Of a stretch of 23,086 bases of DNA, positions 15,098-22,544 are shown in pieces; position 1 is the first letter of the stretch, and each line of letters opens with the position of its first letter. The notes under the pieces were generated by a model, which saw only the letters and a list, made by a program, of their open reading frames with translations, had not been told where the DNA came from and did not search any database. The DNA comes from JAEUIA01 sp038330085 (lineage in GTDB: Bacteria; Planctomycetota; UBA1135; GCA-002686595): positions 1-23,086 of the forward strand of contig JBBQNP010000068.1 of the NCBI GenBank assembly GCA_038330085.1. Reading direction: 5' to 3'. The position numbers and the translations under genes are program-made.

Positions 15098-17626
15098 GTG
15101 GGCGGGCCGATGGGACGTAGCGGCGGACGGAGTGCCGCTGTTTTCCTTTTGGCGTTTCTGGTGGCGACGACTGCAGCGTTTTTGATTGGCGGCAAGAGTT
15201 CGCATGCGCAGGAGAAGACGGTCTCTGCAGCGGAGGATCTCGAAGCAGCCAAGAACGCATGCTTGGAGTTCCGTGCAGGGAACGACGCGGTTCTGCCGAA
15301 GTGGCGCGATCTCGCCAAACGATGCGCGCAGGACCACCATCGGCCCGACGCACAACGACTCTTCGACTACTACTCGGTGCTCCCCCGTGAAGCTCGAGTT
15401 CGCGGCATGGAGCAAGAAGCCAGAGTTGAGAGCGTCCGACAGGAGGCCAAGAAAGCCGGGGACGCGATCATGTCCCCGCTTGAATGGGGGCCAGAACGTG
15501 AGAGGCTCCTTAGAGAGCTGCACCAGATCGTCGAGGACAATCGGTCAGCGGCGGACGCCGCGCCTGCCGCTCGCGCCTTGGCACTGAGATCCACGCTCTT
15601 CCGCCAGAGGGTGATCACGGACGACAAGATAGAGGAGCTCGAATTTCGCGAGTGGATCACTGTCGGTGAATCCGAGGCCCAGTTGTCACTCGAATTGTTC
15701 GACCGTGTGGGTATGGAATTACCGAAACTCGAGCCTCTACTGAACATGGGATGGTTCGCGCAGGCCAAGCCGGAATTGGACGCTGCCGAACAGCAATTTG
15801 AAACCGTCTACGCGCGTGCGCACGCATCTACCAACACCCAGATCAGGATCAAGTATGAGCTTGAAGCGCTCGATGGGTTGCTTGCTGTTGCCCAGGACTC
15901 AGGTGATCGACAGCGCACGTTCCGCCTCCTGAACGAACTCAGGAAGCTGGGGAGTGAGAAGCTGAGTTGGAACGTCGTTGAGCAATATGCTCAATTCCTG
16001 CTCGATCTCGACGAGCCACGGCTCGCTGATGAATTCTTGGTTCAGCACAAGCCCCACGCGGATAAGGAGCTGGGCGAGTGGCAGCTCTTGATGATGGGCG
16101 TGACTGGACGAGAGGGCCTGACTGAGGTCGCAGCTTTGTATGCGACCGTTGTTCGAAAGTCGAGTCGCGCGAAAGTGCCAGGGAGTCCAGAGTCATTGGC
16201 ATTGGCGGACATGGACTGCCGAGCAGGGATGTCTGCGGATGTCCTTGATCGATTGGATGGCCTGGACATCTCGCTAATGCCTATAAGCAGGAAAGCACAT
16301 CTGGCCCGGATCCGAGGTGCCGCGATGCTGGAGCTTCACCACTATGCGGAGGCCGCAGCAGTACTGCGCGGAGCGCTCGAACTTTCGGAGTCCTGCGAAG
16401 GCCGTCATCAAGGCATTCAAGACAGCAATTCAACGGCGTCTCTGGTGGGTGAAACGGTGGGCTTGGAGAGTCTGGCCATGCTGGCACGGGCCCAGATTGA
16501 GGTTGGGGACTGCATGCAAGCCGCCGCTGACATCGAGAACTGGCAATCGCGAAGACTGCGTCGGGAGGCGAGCCAGGATCCATCGGCTGAAATCGAAGTC
16601 GCGGACGTGAAGGGATGGGCCGCTGCGTATGAATGCGGGTTGATCACGTGGGTCGTCGGAGCAGACACCACCGTAGTTGTCCACGTGAATCCCAATGGGC
16701 ACGCTGTCGCAAGCTGGTCACCTCACGGTCGTAAGGACATTCAGAATGCAATACGACGCCTTCGTGATGCAGCACTGACGGACAACCTCGATTCGACCTC
16801 GCGAATTGCCCGCGGCATCCAAGAAATACTCCTGCCGGATGACGTCACCCGGCACCTGAACGCTTGTTTCCCCGGTCGCGTTCTCCTCTGCCTCCACGGT
16901 GCGTTGGAGAACCTGCCTGTCGACTTGTTGCCAATTTTCGCCGGCTCCAGCTCAAGCTCGCCTATTCCTGTTGTTCTGCCTGGTCTCCTCGTCCGCGCGC
17001 CCGGCTCCGCCTTCAAGACCTCGGATGATCAAGCATGGTCGATCCTTGGTGACCCAGTCGAATCGACTGGGGAGGACTCTGTTCCACAAGCCTCCAGCGA
17101 GCTACTTGCCGTGGGCGCGGAACACGCGGGGAGCAGAGTGTGCAGCGGCGCGGATTTCACGCGTGCCGAACTGCTGAAGGCCTTGCGTCAGGGCCACTTT
17201 CTCCACCTCGCCTCACACTTGGTAGCGGCCACCTGGGACGGCTCGTCGATTGATGGAACGCTGAACCACGCGACGATCGTGCTTTCTCACGGCGATCGCT
17301 TCTCGATCGACGACATTCGCTCTGCGCGTCCTCATCACGAATTGGCCGTAGTGAACGCCTGCTTCACGGGGGGTGGGGAGTTCGTAGATGGAGAGGCCGC
17401 GCAGGGCTTGGCCAATGCATTTCTGTCGTCTGGGACGCGCAATCTCCTCGTTTCTATGTGGCCGATCACGGATCAAGCCGCGACGCGCTATGCAGTGGCA
17501 TTTCATCGCGGTCTCGCCAGCGGCCTAGATCCGGCGCGTTCTGCAAGTTCTGCGCGGAACGAATTGCGCGATTCAGGCGCACCACCTGCCGACTGGGCAG
17601 CGTTCCGTCTCGTCGGACGCGATTGA
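15098..17626 (+). CDS. Exported CHAT-domain (caspase-like) protease with helical N-terminal region
   Basis: This 842-residue protein has an N-terminal signal peptide or anchor at about 12-38 (AAVFLLAFLVATTAAFLIGG, possible cleavage after SHA). It carries a long helical region to about 490 that looks TPR-like but whose repeats I cannot delimit. A C-terminal CHAT domain spans about 505-842. Catalytic His707 lies in FLHLASH and Cys755 in VVNACFTGGG. Other CHAT landmarks are LLCLHGALENLPVDLLP at 596-612 and LLVSMWPITDQAATRYAVAF at 783-802. CHAT proteins are cysteine peptidases of the caspase/separase clan. The start is GTG 15098, with AGGA nine bases upstream and only three bases after the anti-sigma stop; ATG 15110 is possible. 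The dyad is intact. If exported, it faces the same compartment as the anti-sigma sensor domain, making that domain a candidate substrate (inference). GC content (about 55% in three lines counted) is well below the two upstream genes. Confidence 0.9.
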   Translation: MGGPMGRSGGRSAAVFLLAFLVATTAAFLIGGKSSHAQEKTVSAAEDLEAAKNACLEFRAGNDAVLPKWRDLAKRCAQDHHRPDAQRLFDYYSVLPREARVRGMEQEARVESVRQEAKKAGDAIMSPLEWGPERERLLRELHQIVEDNRSAADAAPAARALALRSTLFRQRVITDDKIEELEFREWITVGESEAQLSLELFDRVGMELPKLEPLLNMGWFAQAKPELDAAEQQFETVYARAHASTNTQIRIKYELEALDGLLAVAQDSGDRQRTFRLLNELRKLGSEKLSWNVVEQYAQFLLDLDEPRLADEFLVQHKPHADKELGEWQLLMMGVTGREGLTEVAALYATVVRKSSRAKVPGSPESLALADMDCRAGMSADVLDRLDGLDISLMPISRKAHLARIRGAAMLELHHYAEAAAVLRGALELSESCEGRHQGIQDSNSTASLVGETVGLESLAMLARAQIEVGDCMQAAADIENWQSRRLRREASQDPSAEIEVADVKGWAAAYECGLITWVVGADTTVVVHVNPNGHAVASWSPHGRKDIQNAIRRLRDAALTDNLDSTSRIARGIQEILLPDDVTRHLNACFPGRVLLCLHGALENLPVDLLPIFAGSSSSSPIPVVLPGLLVRAPGSAFKTSDDQAWSILGDPVESTGEDSVPQASSELLAVGAEHAGSRVCSGADFTRAELLKALRQGHFLHLASHLVAATWDGSSIDGTLNHATIVLSHGDRFSIDDIRSARPHHELAVVNACFTGGGEFVDGEAAQGLANAFLSSGTRNLLVSMWPITDQAATRYAVAFHRGLASGLDPARSASSARNELRDSGAPPADWAAFRLVGRD

Positions 17627-17687
17627 GCGCGGGCCACGCGGCTGGAAGTTATTTCCACTGCGTCCGTTTCTGGCGGTGTATGCACGC

Positions 17688-17704
17688 CCGGTCTCAAGGA
17701 CCGG
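17688..17704 (+). other. Short hairpin after the CHAT gene
   Basis: CCGGTC (17688-17693) pairs with GACCGG (17699-17704) around TCAAG, 62 bases after the CHAT stop. No T tract follows, so termination here is doubtful. It could be an RNA-processing or weak termination site between the CHAT gene and the small secreted-protein gene. Confidence 0.25.
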
Positions 17705-17771
17705 ATAGCTGGGCTCCGAAAGGGATGCGTATCGAGTCTCACCTCGACCTCGCACCACCCACAGGACACTC

Positions 17772-18344
17772 ATGCTCAAGCGCTCTCTCGCTCTCGCTCT
17801 CATGTTGGTCGTTCCGAGCCTCCACGCCATGGCGGCACCAGCCCCCGAGCCCCTAGACGTCGGTGTGGTCTGCGGTCCGACGGAATTCGTGGCGTACAAC
17901 TACTCCACTGCCACGCAGGTGCTGGTCTTCCACTCGGGCTTGTATTGCACGTGGCGCGTGCTCGCGCCCGGGACCAAGTTCACGAGCACATACACGCGCT
18001 CGATGCTCGAGGGTGTGACGGTCGAGATCGCCAACTTCGACGCGGGTGTCTGGCGGACGAGCCGGTCGTTCAGCATGCCGACCGTGTGCGATTCGGGCGC
18101 CGACGCTTTGTGGGTGCGGAACCATACGGCGATCGCAAGCTGGTTGCAGTTCGCTAATACCCTCTCGCCGATCACGCCCGGGCCCAGCCTGCTCCCGATC
18201 TGGATGCCGATCACCGTTGAGCAGGCGGTCAACACTCTTGCGCCTGATTTCGCCCCGACTCACGTTCCGGTAGTCACGCCGGACCATGGGGCCGACGGCG
18301 ACACTCCCCCGGTCCTCGGCGATCGCCCATTGCCGCCGATGTGA
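17772..18344 (+). CDS. Small secreted protein of unknown function
   Basis: This is a 190-residue protein with a signal peptide at about 1-22 (MLKRSLALALMLVVPSLHAM, cleavage likely near HAMAA). The ATG at 17772 has AGGA five bases upstream. The mature part has two halves. A beta-rich domain at about 28-105 carries two cysteines (CGPTEF and LYCTW) and many Ser, Thr and aromatic residues. A Pro-rich C-terminal half ends DRPLPPM. One further Cys lies at PTVCDSG. I recognise no family. It follows the CHAT gene by 145 bases on the same strand and precedes a good terminator, so it may be the last gene of the sigma/anti-sigma/CHAT unit or a separately transcribed target. A role as signal, substrate or inhibitor is possible but only a guess from position. 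Confidence 0.75.
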   Translation: MLKRSLALALMLVVPSLHAMAAPAPEPLDVGVVCGPTEFVAYNYSTATQVLVFHSGLYCTWRVLAPGTKFTSTYTRSMLEGVTVEIANFDAGVWRTSRSFSMPTVCDSGADALWVRNHTAIASWLQFANTLSPITPGPSLLPIWMPITVEQAVNTLAPDFAPTHVPVVTPDHGADGDTPPVLGDRPLPPM

Positions 18345-18386
18345 ACTTGGACGGGACGCAGGTCCCTCGCTGACGATTGAATCACG

Positions 18387-18414
18387 GAGCCGGCATTGGC
18401 CGGCTCTTTCATTT
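18387..18414 (+). terminator. Rho-independent terminator
   Basis: GAGCCGGC (18387-18394) pairs perfectly with GCCGGCTC (18399-18406) around ATTG. TTTCATTT follows at 18407-18414. It lies 42 bases after the small secreted-protein gene and just outside the stop of the convergent amidase gene, so it ends the plus-strand transcription unit. Confidence 0.8.
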
Positions 18415-19229
18415 CAGGGCGCTGTTCCACGCCAAGCCTGATACCGATCGAGCGCTTCATCCATGCGGACCGGCACCCGTACGCGCAACGCCTTGATGGT
18501 GCCCATTTCGAGTTGGGCTACGACAAGCTCACGCTCGGATCCTCCGCTTGCCATGACAGCACCATCGGCATCGACGATCCGTGACCGCCCAGGGAACGAC
18601 AGCTCCATCTTTCGCCGACCTACGACGGCGCTCCCCGTCCGATTGCACGCGACCACGAACGCTTGCGACTCCACGGCTCGGCCGGCCAAGAGCGCTTCCC
18701 AGTGTGCGATCCTCGCTTCGGGCCACTGCGCGCTCACGGTGATCACTTCCACCCCGGCGTGGAACAGGTAACGCGCGACCTCGGGGAAGCGCAGGTCGTA
18801 GCACACGATCCCGCCTATCTTCCCGGCGCGCGTCTCGGCCCAACCGGGCGGACCGTCGCCGGCGGCGAAGCTCGCGTTCTCGGCCGTCGGAGTGAACAGG
18901 TGCACCTTGTCGTAGGCGACGACGATGCGACCGGCCTCGATCAGGTGCCAGCGATTCGTCGGCAACCCGGCCGTGCGACCGAACGCGGAACCACACACCA
19001 CGAGCGACATCTCGCGCGTCCAGGCGGCAACCTGCTCGAGCGCACGCTCCGTGGCGGACAACTGCAACTCGATGTCCTCGCCCGAAGTGAACGACGTCGG
19101 CCACATCTCCGGGAGCACTACCAGGTCACAGCCGCGCTCGTGCGCTTCACGCAGGCCGGACTCCACCACCGAGAGATTGTGATCGACGTCACCTGTTCGG
19201 ACGTCGAACTGGAAGCAGGCGGCACGCAT
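18414..19229 (-). CDS. Nitrilase-superfamily carbon-nitrogen hydrolase (omega-amidase-like)
   Basis: This 271-residue enzyme carries the complete nitrilase-superfamily triad: Glu41 in VVLPEMW, Lys108 in AYDKVHLF and Cys143 in IVCYDLRFPE. The segment RAVESQAFVVACNRTGS, typical of small amidases in this family, is also present. The length and motifs fit the Nit2/YafV group, which hydrolyses omega-amides such as alpha-ketoglutaramate, or the related Nit1 group acting on deaminated glutathione. It has no signal peptide, so it is cytoplasmic. The ATG at 19229 begins directly with the family's first beta strand (RAACFQFDV). It is monocistronic as far as can be seen, with a 349-base upstream gap containing degenerate repeats. 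Precise substrate cannot be read from sequence; metabolite repair is the likely role. Confidence 0.92.
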   Translation of the reverse strand: MRAACFQFDVRTGDVDHNLSVVESGLREAHERGCDLVVLPEMWPTSFTSGEDIELQLSATERALEQVAAWTREMSLVVCGSAFGRTAGLPTNRWHLIEAGRIVVAYDKVHLFTPTAENASFAAGDGPPGWAETRAGKIGGIVCYDLRFPEVARYLFHAGVEVITVSAQWPEARIAHWEALLAGRAVESQAFVVACNRTGSAVVGRRKMELSFPGRSRIVDADGAVMASGGSERELVVAQLEMGTIKALRVRVPVRMDEALDRYQAWRGTAP

Positions 19230-19301
19230 GACGAGCGCGAGTCTACTGGCAAGCGGTGGGCGACATGCACTCGCGGGCTGGCTTCGCTACGAGAGCGTCG
19301 A

Positions 19302-19500
19302 ACTCGCTCGCGGAATTGTCTGCCGAATCAAAAGGGCTCGGGACACGCATGGGCCGGGATCGACTTCGAGTCGACCGAGCGATCGACAGCGATCGTGGAA
19401 AATGTCCGCCCGATCAAAGGGACGACGAGAGTGGCGGAAGATCCCTCGACCCGAAGTGCGCTCGACTCGAACGTGAAACTTGTCTGCCGAATCAGAGGGG
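19302..19500. repeat. Three degenerate direct repeats in a 349-base gap
   Basis: The gap between the amidase start and the sigma-fusion stop (19230-19578) holds no convincing gene. It contains three copies of a motif close to TGTCTGCCGAATCAAAGGG, with cores at 19316-19336, 19402-19421 and 19480-19500, that is, 78-86 bases apart. Copies one and three agree at 19 of 21 positions. Copy two is more diverged. Similarity extends upstream of each core as a CG-TCGTGGAAA-like stretch. A 6-bp hairpin (TCGACT, loop TCG, AGTCGA; 19360-19374) lies between copies one and two. On the minus strand the array sits just upstream of the amidase gene, so it may be regulatory, or it may be a decayed intergenic repeat family. 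Confidence 0.5.
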
Positions 19501-19578
19501 CTGGAACAGGGGCGGCACGGAGCGGAATCGGCGGGCCGTGCCAGATATCGGGCCTGCACGCGGCCTCGAGCGGGCGTG

Positions 19579-22386
19579 CTACTCATTCTCGAGGGCGAAC
19601 TGCACGTGCGCGGTCTCGTCCGAACCCACTTCCACTTTGCGCACGAACCGTTGCCCGTCGATGCGCGTCAGCGTGACGTGATAGGTGCCGGGCTGCAGCT
19701 CCTGCGCGGACCACTCGTGCGCGGAGACGGACTGCAGCTCGAGCTTCACACCGTGATCGCTTTCGAGCTCCATCGTGCTGGTGCGCAAGCTTGTCGTGTC
19801 CACCGTGAGCCGGCCCGGGCTCGGCACCAACTGATCGCCGAGATCGACCTTCGCGTTCGCAGGAATCTCAAACCGACCGACGTGCCACGGTGCGCCACGC
19901 GGCGCCCAGGCGAGCAAGTCGTAACGACCGGGCATCACCTGAATGTCGAAGCGGCCCGTCGACGCGTCCACCAGCGCGCGTGTCTCCGCGGTGATGTCGC
20001 GCGGCACGGCGACCACCAGCGTCATCGCGACCGGCCGACCGCGGGCATCGACGAAACGGCCTTGGAATCCGCCGAGGCGCGGAATGACGTGCAACTCGAC
20101 GTTGCGAGCTCCGGCACGCACGCCGGATGCGACCGCTTGCACGGGGCCTTGCCACGCGGCGCGCGGGCGCAGCTCGATGCGGTGCGTCGCTCCGCTGCGA
20201 CACGGGACGACGAACTCCCCTTCTTTGTCGATGTAGCACTGCAACAGCATCGCGCTCGGATCGGCGGGCACGTAGGCGCGCGACCAGCGCGTGAGAGCGG
20301 CGGCGGGATCGTCCTCGGCCACCGACTCGGGGGCGGCGAGCACGAGCCAGGTCTTCACCAGACGACCGTCCTCGCCGAACGCGCGCCCTTGAATCGTCTC
20401 CTGGTGCGCGACGATCGGATTCCACGGCGTCGGCTCGTTGCTCGACACATCGAGATCGGCGCGGGTGATCGGACCGATCCCTCCGGCGCGCGCTTGCAAC
20501 GTGACACGGCCGGGATGCAGGCCCTCGATCTGGAACGCGCCGAGCGTGTCGCTCACGGCGACGACCGGTGGACCGCCATCGCGCGACATCGATTCGATCT
20601 GGACAGAACCTGCAGGCGTGCCGTCGTCGAAGCGCACTTCGCCCTTCACGACCGCACCCCTCGGCAAGCGCAGGGTGAGCGTCTCGAACGCGCCATCCAC
20701 AGGTGCGATGCGCGCGTCGAGCGTGGACGAGCCCGGTGATTCGACGCGCAACGCGTACGCGCCGGCGCGCAGGCCATCGGCGTGAAATCGACCGTGGGCA
20801 TCCGTCGACAGATGGATCGCGGGCGACTCGAACGCTGCACTGCCGTCGGCGCGCCACATGGGCTCGTCCATCCTCGGAGGCGTGATCGTAACGCGTGCAT
20901 TCGCGACGAGCGCGCCTTCGGCATCCAGCACCACCCCGTCGAACGCGAGCCCACCGCTGCGCACGTCGAGCTCGATCTCGGCGCGATTCGTCGCCACGTA
21001 CTGCGGCAGCCCGAGCCACAAGAGATCGGATGAGGCGTGCTTGTCCGCGCGAGCTGCGATCCACGCACCCGCGACGACGTTCGCGACGAGGACGTGCCCG
21101 TTCTCGTCCGCGGGCGAACTCGTGTTCGTGACATCTCCGTCGCGCTCTGCGAACACGTCGATCAGGGCGCCCGCGACGGGGTGACCGTTTCCGTCGCGCA
21201 CGGTCGCGCTCAGGGCGATTCCCGGTTGGAGCGGTGCTTCGATCAGCGTTTCCTTGTCGGCGAAAACCTCGCCGCGAGGTTGCTTGCCGCCGTCGAGATG
21301 GACGCCGACGCGCCCCGCGTGCACGCGATCGAAGCGCGCGAACCCGTCCTTGTCCGACGTGAGGACGCGCGGCGTCTCGAACCAGTATGGGTCGCCCCAG
21401 GCGAGCAACGTCACGCGCACTCCGGCGACCGGTTTCTTTCCGGCCGCATCGAGCACGTGCACGGCTACCGATCCGTACGGTTCCGAGGCAGTTTCGCTCG
21501 TGCCGGGATCCGTTGCGAGCGACCCCGTCGCACGCTTGCGCGCGGAATCGTCGACCGGCGCGAGCTCGTTGCGCTCGAGACCGCGCGCATCGGCCCGCGC
21601 TACATCGAGAGCAGTGTCGTGCGAACCCGCATTGCCATTCGCCGGCCAGGCGAGCCACAGTGCGCCACCGAGGATCGCCACCGTTCCGACAGCAGCAACC
21701 CGGCGGCGCACCAGGCGTGCCGCTCGTGCAGCGTGCACGGACAGGACCGCAGCGGGACCCTGACCGCTCGCGCGCGCCGCTTCGTGCAGCACGGTGTCGC
21801 GCACCTGCGCCAGACCGTTCGAGCGCAAGATGCCGAACGCGCCGACCGCGAAGCCCGCGGGCAACGCCTTGCGCATCAAGCGAATCCCGCGGTGGATCTG
21901 CGCGCGCACGGTGCCCTGCGGACGGCCGAGATCACGCGCGATCTCGTGCGGCTTCTTGCCCTCCGACAGGTGCGGTACGAGCACTTCGCGATACGTGCGC
22001 GGCAGCTCCGACAAGGCACGCGTCACGGCCTCGTCGACCTCGTGCTCCTCCGCGCCGCCTTCGATCATCGCCGTGTCGGGCAGCACCCGCGCCGATTCTT
22101 CCGACAGGTTGGGCGAGGCCCGCCGCCGCGCGAGCCGCGACTGGTTGATCAGGATCCCCATCAGCCAAGGCACGAGCGGCCGCGCGACGTCGAACGTGTC
22201 CGCGCGCTCGATCGCAGCCAGGAACGTGGACTGCACGAGGTCTTCAGGGTCGATGCCGCGCCCCGCGACATGGCGCGCGACGCGCAAGAGCTCGTCCGAG
22301 ACGGCGTCGAACACTTCGGCGAGCGCGCCCAGATCGTTCCTCGACCGGTAGCGCTCGAACATACGGGACAGCTTGGCCTCGTGCAT
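19579..22386 (-). CDS. ECF-type sigma factor fused to a transmembrane helix and carboxypeptidase-regulatory-like repeats
   Basis: This is a 935-residue fusion. Residues about 8-90 are sigma region 2 (MFERYRSRNDLGALAEVFD, IDPEDLVQSTFLAAIERA, PLVPWLMGILINQSRLARRR). Residues about 118-175 are region 4, with helix-turn-helix KKPHEIARDLGRPQGTVRAQ. A basic stretch (VRRRV) precedes one transmembrane helix at about 229-248. The remaining 685 residues are extracytoplasmic and hold about six or seven beta-sandwich repeats of the carboxypeptidase-regulatory type. These are recognisable by G-x-V-x-D-x-x-G-x-P-V-x-G-A-x-V patterns such as VRDGNGHPVAGALIDVF and VLDAEGALVANARVTI, each followed by a D-x-x-G-x-F turn. 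The sigma domains are tethered at the inner face of the membrane while the repeats face out. No anti-sigma gene is adjacent. The ATG at 22386 follows GAGG by four bases. Confidence 0.9.
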   Translation of the reverse strand: MHEAKLSRMFERYRSRNDLGALAEVFDAVSDELLRVARHVAGRGIDPEDLVQSTFLAAIERADTFDVARPLVPWLMGILINQSRLARRRASPNLSEESARVLPDTAMIEGGAEEHEVDEAVTRALSELPRTYREVLVPHLSEGKKPHEIARDLGRPQGTVRAQIHRGIRLMRKALPAGFAVGAFGILRSNGLAQVRDTVLHEAARASGQGPAAVLSVHAARAARLVRRRVAAVGTVAILGGALWLAWPANGNAGSHDTALDVARADARGLERNELAPVDDSARKRATGSLATDPGTSETASEPYGSVAVHVLDAAGKKPVAGVRVTLLAWGDPYWFETPRVLTSDKDGFARFDRVHAGRVGVHLDGGKQPRGEVFADKETLIEAPLQPGIALSATVRDGNGHPVAGALIDVFAERDGDVTNTSSPADENGHVLVANVVAGAWIAARADKHASSDLLWLGLPQYVATNRAEIELDVRSGGLAFDGVVLDAEGALVANARVTITPPRMDEPMWRADGSAAFESPAIHLSTDAHGRFHADGLRAGAYALRVESPGSSTLDARIAPVDGAFETLTLRLPRGAVVKGEVRFDDGTPAGSVQIESMSRDGGPPVVAVSDTLGAFQIEGLHPGRVTLQARAGGIGPITRADLDVSSNEPTPWNPIVAHQETIQGRAFGEDGRLVKTWLVLAAPESVAEDDPAAALTRWSRAYVPADPSAMLLQCYIDKEGEFVVPCRSGATHRIELRPRAAWQGPVQAVASGVRAGARNVELHVIPRLGGFQGRFVDARGRPVAMTLVVAVPRDITAETRALVDASTGRFDIQVMPGRYDLLAWAPRGAPWHVGRFEIPANAKVDLGDQLVPSPGRLTVDTTSLRTSTMELESDHGVKLELQSVSAHEWSAQELQPGTYHVTLTRIDGQRFVRKVEVGSDETAHVQFALENE

Positions 22387-22544
22387 GCCACCTCATTATG
22401 AACTGACCTTGCAGCGTTGCGCCGAATCGCGTTCCGCCCTGAGGGATCGCGGCCAGACTGGATTCCGGGCGCGCCAGCGGGAATCATCCGTGCCCGACCC
22501 CTCCTCGCGGCAGCGGCACGCGAGCGCGCACGGTCGCCGACGAC

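Noticed and set aside
13332..17626. A type III-E CRISPR (gRAMP/Craspase) locus because of the CHAT protease and ECF sigma factor
   Set aside because: There is no CRISPR array, no Cas7-11 effector and no Csx30/Csx31-like gene in the window. The CHAT protein here is exported, unlike Csx29.
17688..17704. A terminator for the CHAT operon
   Set aside because: The stem is only 6 bp and is followed by ATAGCTGGG rather than a T tract. I listed it only as a weak hairpin.
19302..19500. A CRISPR array
   Set aside because: There are only three imperfect repeats, spacing is uneven (78-86 bases) and too wide, and repeats diverge internally. No cas genes are nearby.
22387..22420. A CATAAT -10 box on the minus strand before the sigma-fusion gene
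   Set aside because: It would sit fewer than 15 bases from the start codon and has no -35 partner at the right distance.
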